Origin: JALYIM01 sp040003205
GTDB lineage: Bacteria > Acidobacteriota > Terriglobia > Terriglobales > Acidobacteriaceae
DNA length: 6,958 nt
Assembly (NCBI GenBank): GCA_040003205.1
Contig: JBDUDA010000161.1
Span: 1-6,958, forward strand
Reading direction: 5' to 3'
Positions within the stretch are counted from its first letter, which is position 1, and every line of letters starts with the position of its first letter. Under the pieces are notes generated by a model. The model worked only from the letters and a program-made list of their open reading frames with translations. It ran no database searches and was not told the origin of the DNA. Made by a program: the position numbers and the translations under genes. Shown here one piece after another: positions 1-5,136 of the stretch.

Positions 1-1
1 T

Positions 2-1150
2 CTCCAGAGCGCGAAAACGTCGGGCCAAGCTCAAGTTGTCGTCCATTCGTATGACAAAAACCGCGGTAATTTACAGGCGGCTCGCTCAAGCACGCAAACA
101 ACGATAACGGCGGGAAAGTTCGAAGCAAGATTTGATGAGGCAGGACAGATTCGCGCGCTACGGGGAGCACCGGACGCGCGCATTGTGAGTAAGACGGACG
201 AAAAAGATTTATTAGAGCGCCTAAGCACCAGTGACGTTCTGGATGTAGCGTTTGATCCAAGAAACGGAGTAAGCTCAATTTCCCAAACGGGGCACTTTGT
301 TTACAGCGAGGGAGGCCGCAAAGCTACCGCCGAGCGCGCGACTTATACGCCGGATGACGGTAGGTTGGTGCTGTCCGGGTCTCCCCGAATGACTGATACC
401 GGAATCGCGGTTGTTGCACGCAGCATGCGCATCGATTTCTCCACCGGAGATGCCGCCGCCAATGGTCAAGTAAAAACGACCTACAGCGGGCTCAAACCTG
501 TGCCGGAGGGCGCACTTTTTGCCTCTTCCGATCCCATTCACGTTACGGCGGACGACATGACCGCGCACCGCAGTCCCTCGAAGGCTACTTATGAAGGCAA
601 TGCTCGCCTCTGGCAGGGGGGAAACGTGATCTCAGCGCCGTCGATTGAATTCGATCAGGACCGCCGCTCAGTTATTGCTCGTGCCTCGGCCACAAAACAA
701 GTTTCCATCACCCTCGTGCAGAGTGCAGCGGCGAACAAGCCTGAGCTAGTCGCAATCACGTCCAAAAGCTTCAGCTATGTGGATCAGGAGCGCAAGGCGC
801 ACCTTGAGGGGCCTGTATCGGTTAGCCAGAAAGATGCAAAAGTGACCGCCATCCACATGGACATTTTTCTACAAGGAAATGGTTTGGCGCCAGCCGGAAA
901 ACTCGAGCGCATCGTTGCGGAAGGTACGATCCTGATCAGTCAGCCGAGCCGAAAAGCCAGCGGAGATCGACTCGTTTATACAGCTTCCGACGACAAGTTT
1001 GTGTTGACCGGAAAATCGCCTAGCATTTTTGATGCCAATCATGGGAACATTACCGGAGTTTCGTTGACTTTGTTTGGACGCGATGGTAGGGTTTTGGTGG
1101 AAGGCAGCGATAAATCCCCAGCACTGACTCAATCGCGAGTGGCACGATAA
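2..1150 (+). CDS. OstA-family LPS-transport periplasmic protein (LptA/LptC-like), 5' end missing
   Basis: The reading frame is open from the first bases of the window to the TAA at 1148-1150, so 382 residues are visible and the start lies upstream. A GTG at 185 is in frame, but coding continues smoothly before it and it has no convincing ribosome site, so it is probably not the start. The visible protein is rich in short beta-strand units of the OstA type: a residue pair like 'A..A.Y', then 'G.a.l..G', then 'a..i.....g.a.a.g'. Such units recur at about residues 89-155, 178-232 and 250-372. In known Lpt systems these beta-jellyroll units build the periplasmic bridge that carries LPS between LptBFG and LptD. 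The next gene is lptB, which supports the role. At 382 or more residues it is much longer than a typical LptA (about 185) and may combine LptC and LptA functions. Any signal peptide or membrane anchor would be outside the window. Confidence 0.8.
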   Translation, partial: LQSAKTSGQAQVVVHSYDKNRGNLQAARSSTQTTITAGKFEARFDEAGQIRALRGAPDARIVSKTDEKDLLERLSTSDVLDVAFDPRNGVSSISQTGHFVYSEGGRKATAERATYTPDDGRLVLSGSPRMTDTGIAVVARSMRIDFSTGDAAANGQVKTTYSGLKPVPEGALFASSDPIHVTADDMTAHRSPSKATYEGNARLWQGGNVISAPSIEFDQDRRSVIARASATKQVSITLVQSAAANKPELVAITSKSFSYVDQERKAHLEGPVSVSQKDAKVTAIHMDIFLQGNGLAPAGKLERIVAEGTILISQPSRKASGDRLVYTASDDKFVLTGKSPSIFDANHGNITGVSLTLFGRDGRVLVEGSDKSPALTQSRVAR

Positions 1151-1155
1151 ATGCA
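1140..1155 (+). promoter_or_regulatory. Candidate sigma-54 (-24/-12) promoter over the lptB start
   Basis: The sequence reads TGGCACG, four bases, then ATGCA. The sigma-54 consensus is TGGCACG-N4-TTGC(A/T), so the essential GG and GC dinucleotides are present with the right 12-base offset and 11 of 12 core positions match. It lies across the stop codon of the upstream gene and the first codons of lptB. Transcription would start near 1166, inside lptB, so it would serve rpoN and hpf rather than full-length lptB. Flanking positions beyond the core do not fit the extended consensus especially well. It could be a chance match within coding DNA; no activator-binding site was recognised upstream. 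Confidence 0.35.
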
Positions 1156-1879
1156 TACGCTGGCGACCGATGAGATCGGCAAGTCCTACCGCGGACGCCG
1201 GGTTGTCAACGGAGTAAGTCTGAGGGTGCAGCAGGGCGAAGTTGTTGGTTTACTTGGACCTAACGGTGCCGGCAAGACAACTACTTTTTATTCGATTGTC
1301 GGACTGATCCCCCCAGATACCGGCCGCATACTGATCGACGAGACCGACATTACAGATGTGCCGATGTATCTAAGGGCACGGCAGTTTGGCATCAGCTATC
1401 TCCCCCAGGAAGCTTCGGTATTTCGCAAGCTCACAGTTGAGGAAAACGTCCTCGCAGTACTCGAAGCTCAACCTGTTTCCTGGCACGAACGCCGCGAAAC
1501 CATGGAAAAGCTGATCGATCAGCTGGGGCTTGAGCACATCCGTCAGAATCGCGGATATGCATTGTCGGGAGGCGAAAGAAGACGGGTCGAGATTGCCCGG
1601 GCTTTGTGCATCAGTCCGAAGTTCATTTTGCTGGACGAACCATTTTCAGGGATTGATCCAATCGCCGTGCTGGACTTGCAGAAGATAATCAGCGATTTGA
1701 AGGCGGAAGGAATCGGGGTGTTGATCACGGATCACAACGTAAGGGAGACACTAGCAGTCACCGACCGGGCTTACATCATTGACGGCGGCAGAATTTTGGC
1801 CTCCGGGATGCCGCATCAACTGGCGGCGAATCCGGAAGTTCGCAGGGTGTACTTGGGCGAGAGTTTTTCGCTGGTTTAG
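1151..1879 (+). CDS. lptB: LPS export ABC transporter ATP-binding protein LptB
   Basis: This 242-residue cytoplasmic ATPase powers LPS extraction from the inner membrane with LptF and LptG. All ABC hallmarks are present: Walker A GPNGAGKT at residues 36-43, Q-loop glutamine 86 within YLPQE, signature LSGGERRR at 138-145, Walker B ILLDEP at 159-164 with catalytic Glu163, and the switch histidine 195 in TDHNV. The 'PMYLRAR' stretch (71-77) and the C-terminal 'VYLGESF' (233-239) are typical of LptB rather than of other small ABC ATPases, and length is normal for the family. ATG 1151 directly follows the TAA of the upstream OstA gene, in the same frame, with only a weak purine-rich stretch (GAG at 1137-1139) as ribosome site, so translation probably depends on termination and restart. 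rpoN follows after 14 bases. Confidence 0.96.
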   Translation: MHTLATDEIGKSYRGRRVVNGVSLRVQQGEVVGLLGPNGAGKTTTFYSIVGLIPPDTGRILIDETDITDVPMYLRARQFGISYLPQEASVFRKLTVEENVLAVLEAQPVSWHERRETMEKLIDQLGLEHIRQNRGYALSGGERRRVEIARALCISPKFILLDEPFSGIDPIAVLDLQKIISDLKAEGIGVLITDHNVRETLAVTDRAYIIDGGRILASGMPHQLAANPEVRRVYLGESFSLV

Positions 1880-1893
1880 GTCACAACAATTTT

Positions 1894-3789
1894 ATGGTAA
1901 TGCTTCAGCACAAACTGCATTTGAAAGTCTCGCAGCGTCAGATCCTGACGCCCGGACTTGTGCAGATGGTCAGCGTGCTGGCCCTCAACAAGCTGGACTT
2001 GCGGGACATGATCACGGCTGAGATGGTGGAAAATCCCGTGCTCGAGGAACTGGAAGAATCCGTTCCTCTGCTGGATGATGTCGGACGCCGCGAAGAAGAT
2101 CGCGATCGCCAGCTTCCCGAAGAAAACACCGTTATCGCCGCCGAAAAGAAAGATCCTTTCGAAGAAATTGATTTCGGATCATTTTTTCAGGAATATCTCG
2201 ACCCCGGCTATCGCAGCCAAGGCGAGATGGAGGATATCGAGCGGCCGTCGTTCGAGAATTTTCTCTCCAAGCCCAGTACCCTCTCAGACCATTTGAAGTG
2301 GCAACTCGGTTCTGTTTCTGTAACACCGGAAGTACGCGAAGCTGCGGAAGTCATTATTGGAAACTTGAGCGAAGATGGCTACCTCATCGCCAGCGACGAG
2401 GAATTGCTTGGAATCGTGCCGCCGGCGTCGCCCGAAGCGGACGCAACCGTAGTTGAGAAGGTCGTGAAAGAAGCAACCGCTCTCGGTCTTGATGCCGCGA
2501 TCGAGGATGTGAATGACGACGATCTGGACGATGACAATGACGACGAGGGTAATGATGTTGATTTAGTCGAGGCTGAGGCGCAGGTTTTAAAGCCGAACCC
2601 TCTGCCGATTCTGGATTCGGCCAATCTCGGCTGGAATCGCGACTCATCGTTAGCCAATCAAATGCTGCGCAGCATGACCGGAACTGCGGTTGCTCCCGCA
2701 CATTCGCCTGTTCAGCCGGAAGGGAAAGCCGCCCCAGATAAGAGCGTCCCGCCTTCCACTCCTCAATCCAAAAAAGCTTCTGCTCCGGTCTTTACCGTGA
2801 GCTTCAACATCACGGAACTTCACGAAGCCATCGGCGTCATTCGTCAGATGGATCCTCCCGGAGTCGGCTGCCGCGATCTGCGCGAGTGCCTGTCGTATCA
2901 GCTGCGCTATCAGCAGCAGCAATTAGCGGCTGCGAAGAATTGTGACAGCGATGGTGCTGACGCTTCTGCGGTAATTTTGCAGGACGCCATGACATTGGTG
3001 GATCAGCATCTGCGCGCGCTTCAAACCAAGCAGCATAAAGAAATTGCCAAGGCGATGCAGCGTCCCATGGAAGCAGTACAGGCGGCGCTCGATTACATTC
3101 GCACGCTCGATCCGCGCCCCGGTCTGCGTTACAACAAAGGCCAGCCGCGACTGATCGAGCCGGATGTCGCATTTGTGAAGCACGGAGACGAATGGCTGGT
3201 AGTGATGAACGACGAGGACGTTCCCCAACTTTGCCTAAATCCTTCCTATAAGAAATTGATGTCCCGCGACGCCAACGATAAAGACACGCGCAATTATGTG
3301 AAAGAGCGCTACAAGAGCGCCATGCAGTTGATTAAAAACATCGAGCAACGCAAGCAGACGATTGCCAAAGTTTGCTACACCATCGTGAATCGCCAGGAAG
3401 ATTTTCTGGAAAAGGGAATTGACCAGCTTAAGCCGATGATGATCAAGGAAGTGGCGGAAGAAATTGGCGTGCATCCTTCGACTGTGAGCCGCGCCGTGGC
3501 AAACAAATATGCGCACACTCCACAGGGCGTTTTCGAGCTGCGCTACTTTTTTAGTGAGAGCGTGAATGGTCCTGAAGGGGGCAGTACGTCGTTGCTTATC
3601 CTGAAACGGCGCGTTAAGAAATTAATAGAGGATGAAGACTCCGCCCGGCCATTGACGGACGAACAAATTACGCGCATTCTGCAATCTCAAGGCATCAAAG
3701 TAACGCGCCGCACCGTGGCGAAATATAGGGAGGACATGCGTATCCCGAGCACGCATCAACGCCGGGTCAAAAACTCGCATCTGACATAA
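1894..3789 (+). CDS. rpoN: RNA polymerase sigma-54 factor RpoN, with enlarged core-binding region
   Basis: Sigma-54 directs RNA polymerase to -24/-12 promoters and needs AAA+ enhancer-binding proteins to open them. The 631 residues run in family order. Region I (about 1-50) is Gln/Leu-rich with 'SQRQILTPGLVQMV' and contacts the activator. An acidic Region II follows (51-120). The core-binding domain starts around 'LSDHLKWQL' (130-138) and 'LSEDGYL' (158-164) and resumes with 'QMDPPGVGCRDLRECL' (318-333) and 'LDPRPG' (405-410). The DNA-binding part has a helix-turn-helix at about 517-536, 'GVFELRYFF' (545-553), and the RpoN box TRRTVAKYRE at 604-613. E. coli RpoN is 477 residues; the excess is mostly an insert at about 178-302, described separately. 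Two in-frame ATGs (1894 and 1900) are possible starts; the only ribosome-site hint is AGG at 1878-1880, overlapping the end of lptB, so translational coupling to lptB is likely. hpf lies 72 bases downstream. Confidence 0.97.
   Translation: MVMLQHKLHLKVSQRQILTPGLVQMVSVLALNKLDLRDMITAEMVENPVLEELEESVPLLDDVGRREEDRDRQLPEENTVIAAEKKDPFEEIDFGSFFQEYLDPGYRSQGEMEDIERPSFENFLSKPSTLSDHLKWQLGSVSVTPEVREAAEVIIGNLSEDGYLIASDEELLGIVPPASPEADATVVEKVVKEATALGLDAAIEDVNDDDLDDDNDDEGNDVDLVEAEAQVLKPNPLPILDSANLGWNRDSSLANQMLRSMTGTAVAPAHSPVQPEGKAAPDKSVPPSTPQSKKASAPVFTVSFNITELHEAIGVIRQMDPPGVGCRDLRECLSYQLRYQQQQLAAAKNCDSDGADASAVILQDAMTLVDQHLRALQTKQHKEIAKAMQRPMEAVQAALDYIRTLDPRPGLRYNKGQPRLIEPDVAFVKHGDEWLVVMNDEDVPQLCLNPSYKKLMSRDANDKDTRNYVKERYKSAMQLIKNIEQRKQTIAKVCYTIVNRQEDFLEKGIDQLKPMMIKEVAEEIGVHPSTVSRAVANKYAHTPQGVFELRYFFSESVNGPEGGSTSLLILKRRVKKLIEDEDSARPLTDEQITRILQSQGIKVTRRTVAKYREDMRIPSTHQRRVKNSHLT
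2425..2799 (+). other. Low-complexity acidic/proline-rich insert inside RpoN
   Basis: This part of rpoN encodes residues about 178-302, between 'GYL..SDEELLGIV' and 'FNITELHEAIGVIRQMDPPG', which are adjacent or nearly so in E. coli RpoN. It contains an Asp/Glu-dense stretch at residues 204-226 (bases 2503-2571) and a Pro/Ser/Lys/Ala-rich stretch at 265-298. The reading frame is intact, with no stop or frameshift, so it is a real in-frame part of the protein. The composition suggests a flexible, negatively charged linker. Its function is unknown; the boundaries are judged by eye against the E. coli protein from memory. Confidence 0.6.
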
Positions 3790-3849
3790 CACTTACCCGT
3801 GAATGAAACGGTTGTTCCGTAGCTGCCCACTCAAGGGACCAGAACTTTC

Positions 3850-3854
3850 AGGAG
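3850..3854 (+). promoter_or_regulatory. Ribosome binding site of hpf
   Basis: AGGAG lies seven bases before the ATG at 3862, the strongest Shine-Dalgarno match in the lptB-rpoN-hpf group. It fixes the hpf start and suggests hpf is translated more independently and efficiently than lptB or rpoN. No clear sigma-70 or sigma-54 promoter was seen in the 72-base gap before hpf, so the mRNA is probably shared with rpoN. Confidence 0.75.
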
Positions 3855-3861
3855 CGCGCTC

Positions 3862-4470
3862 ATGAATGTGGAATATACCGGAAGGCACTGCGATATTACC
3901 CCAGCCATCCGCAAGGAAGTAGAAAACGGCCTCACCAAGATCCGCAAAATCCTAAAAGACAAGTTTGAAACCAAGGTTGTTCTGGCCATCGAGAAGCGCC
4001 GTCACAAGGCCGAAATAACCATCAGCCCGCGCAACGGCCCGCTGGTGGCTTTAGCCCAAGCCGGAGACATGACCGCTGCCATTGGTGAAGCCATCGAGCA
4101 TTTAGAAAAACAGGCGGTGAAGTACAAGACCAAGTGGCGGACAAAAACTCGCCACAGCCACAAAAGTCCGAGCGCGAAAAAATGGAATGGCGATGCTTCG
4201 CAAGACAGTGTGCAATCATCCGCAGGTCTCGCGGAGAAGACGACTTTCAATCTGGTAGTACACAAATTTCCGGCAGTAGCGAAGTCCACGGAAGTTCACC
4301 TGGTCAGATCGGAAGACGCGGTTGCCATGCGCCCGATGACTCTCGAAGAAGCGATCAAGGAAGCGCACTTCAAAGATCGCGACGTGTTTGTCTTTCGCGA
4401 TCCCAAGGGCAAAGTGATGATTCTGCATCGCACGCGCGACGGAAAGATGGAACTGATCGAAGCACCATAA
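3862..4470 (+). CDS. hpf: Ribosome hibernation promoting factor, long form (Hpf/RaiA family)
   Basis: The 202-residue protein has the two-domain structure of long Hpf. Residues 1-95 form the ribosome-binding beta-alpha-beta-beta-beta-alpha domain, beginning 'MNVEYTGRHCDITPAIR' and ending in a Lys/Arg-rich helix ('LEKQAVKYKTKWR', 81-93). A variable, Ser/Lys-rich linker spans about 96-128. Residues about 145-200 are the C-terminal dimerisation domain, with 'MRPMTLEEAI' (156-165), 'RDVFVFRDPKGKVMILHRTRDG' split over 173-194, and the end 'MELIEAP'. In the family, the N domain occupies the small-subunit decoding region and the C domains pair two 70S ribosomes into inactive 100S dimers. Gammaproteobacterial Hpf next to rpoN is the short form without the C domain, so this organism is predicted to make 100S ribosomes with one protein. 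A hairpin follows 13 bases after the stop. No ptsN gene follows. Confidence 0.95.
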   Translation: MNVEYTGRHCDITPAIRKEVENGLTKIRKILKDKFETKVVLAIEKRRHKAEITISPRNGPLVALAQAGDMTAAIGEAIEHLEKQAVKYKTKWRTKTRHSHKSPSAKKWNGDASQDSVQSSAGLAEKTTFNLVVHKFPAVAKSTEVHLVRSEDAVAMRPMTLEEAIKEAHFKDRDVFVFRDPKGKVMILHRTRDGKMELIEAP

Positions 4471-4483
4471 ATTGGGTCCCGAT

Positions 4484-4504
4484 TCAAGCCGCCCTTTGGC
4501 TTGA
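4484..4504 (+). terminator. Hairpin downstream of hpf, possible terminator
   Basis: TCAAGCC at 4484-4490 pairs perfectly with GGCTTGA at 4498-4504 around a seven-base loop, giving a 7-bp stem 13 bases after the hpf stop. No run of T follows on either strand, so it is not a classic intrinsic terminator. It may stabilise the hpf mRNA 3' end or mark a Rho-dependent end. Outer bases ATTGGG (4471-4476) and CCCAAT (4528-4533) could close a larger structure around it. It sits between convergent genes, where a transcript end is expected. Confidence 0.4.
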
Positions 4505-4621
4505 GTGGTGTTCGTTGCGGAGAAACTCCCAATTGTTTATTCGTAGTTTCCGCGATCGACTCGAACTAAGCCTCGCCTATCCAAACTCAAGCTGAAGACC
4601 GCCTGCACGCGCAGCCGCGAT

Positions 4622-4984
4622 CTAATCCTCCCGATGCACAGTATCGCGTGAGAATGCGGGCGTGCACACAGCGATATACTCCGCGCCGCCTTCGTTTGGA
4701 GTCGAATATTTCACCCATTCTCCGCGATGCGCAATCACTGCCTGGCCTTCGCGCACGTCAAAAACTCCGTCGGCATGTTGCACTCGCACGATTCCTTTCA
4801 GGACGATGGTGAACTCATCGAACTCGGGAGTTTGACCCGGCTCCTCCCACCCTGCGGGACTATGCATGTGAGCTACGCTGGCTGTGGAAGTGCCGGAATT
4901 CACACGTCCGACGAACTCGTCTATGAGCTTCGGTTTATTTCCGGCTGGCCGAATGCGAGTGGGCTTATCTATTAAAGTTGGCAT
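4622..4984 (-). CDS. Small single-domain cupin protein
   Basis: The 120-residue protein, read on the - strand from ATG at 4984-4982 to TAG at 4624-4622, is a one-domain cupin. The first cupin motif is visible as His39-x-His41, a longer than usual spacer, and Glu57 followed six residues later by Gly64 ('EFTIVLKG'). The second motif region is Gly80 to 'HRGEWVKYSTP' (86-96); its usual histidine is replaced by Val91. The segments 'SPAGWEEPGQTPEFDE' (42-57) and 'PAFSRDTVHRED' (109-120) recur in a widespread uncharacterised cupin group, from memory. Substrate and reaction are unknown; no signal peptide or membrane segment is seen, so it is probably cytoplasmic. GGAG (complement of 4996-4999) lies 11 bases before the start, rather far. 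It converges on hpf and diverges from the flavoprotein gene. Confidence 0.9.
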   Translation of the reverse strand: MPTLIDKPTRIRPAGNKPKLIDEFVGRVNSGTSTASVAHMHSPAGWEEPGQTPEFDEFTIVLKGIVRVQHADGVFDVREGQAVIAHRGEWVKYSTPNEGGAEYIAVCTPAFSRDTVHRED

Positions 4985-5000
4985 CAGGACTTATTCTCCG

Positions 5001-5042
5001 CGGTGGCGAGAGGATATCAAGGCATCTCGGCGCGCGCCACCG
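5001..5042. repeat. Inverted repeat in the cupin/flavoprotein divergent region
   Basis: CGGTGGCG at 5001-5008 is the exact reverse complement of CGCCACCG at 5035-5042, with a 26-base spacer that itself contains the short complementary pair GAGA (5008-5011) and TCTC (5025-5028). The proximal arm ends one base from the presumed cupin ribosome site (4996-4999). It could fold as a hairpin in the cupin mRNA leader or be an operator for either divergent gene. An 8-bp perfect match at this distance in GC-rich DNA can also arise by chance. Confidence 0.4.
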
Positions 5043-5126
5043 ATGAATCGCCGCTAAACTTGGGAGCATGAAGCCGAACTGAGGTATCCGTCATCTACTA
5101 ATGACCGGAGCAAGACTTCGTTTCAT

Positions 5127-5132
5127 GGAGAG
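5127..5132 (+). promoter_or_regulatory. Ribosome binding site deciding the flavoprotein start
   Basis: GGAGAG at 5127-5132 lies four to six bases before ATG 5137. The earlier in-frame ATGs are less well served: 5101 has GAGG only at 5081-5084 (16 bases away) and 5125 has GGAG 14 bases away. This favours 5137 as the true start over the longest-frame start at 5101. Confidence 0.6.
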
Positions 5133-5136
5133 AATT

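Noticed and set aside
185..187. GTG at 185 as the start of the OstA-family gene
   Set aside because: The frame is open upstream to the window edge with protein-like sequence, there is no ribosome site, and a start here would leave no signal peptide or anchor for a periplasmic protein.
1481..1496. A second TGGCACG with a GC at sigma-54 spacing inside lptB
   Set aside because: Only the -24 half is good; the -12 half reads CCGCG (9 of 12 core positions overall). A lone TGGCACG is expected about once in this window by chance, and the bases simply encode Trp-His-Glu of LptB.
2384..2701. Antisense frames of about 90-105 residues opposite the rpoN insert
   Set aside because: Their Ser/Arg-rich content is what the complement of Asp/Glu-rich codons produces; no independent evidence of coding.
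3790..3861. Possible terminator or promoter between rpoN and hpf
   Set aside because: Only a 4-bp stem (ACGG/CCGT) without a T tract and no clear promoter hexamers; read-through from rpoN is the simpler view.
4134..4595. 153-residue + strand frame overlapping the end of hpf
   Set aside because: It is out of frame with a well-supported Hpf, has no ribosome site or recognisable motifs, and its Arg/Ser-rich content is typical of a shadow frame.
4727..4975. 82-residue + strand frame opposite the cupin gene
   Set aside because: It is fully antisense to a recognisable cupin and shows no family signature or ribosome site.
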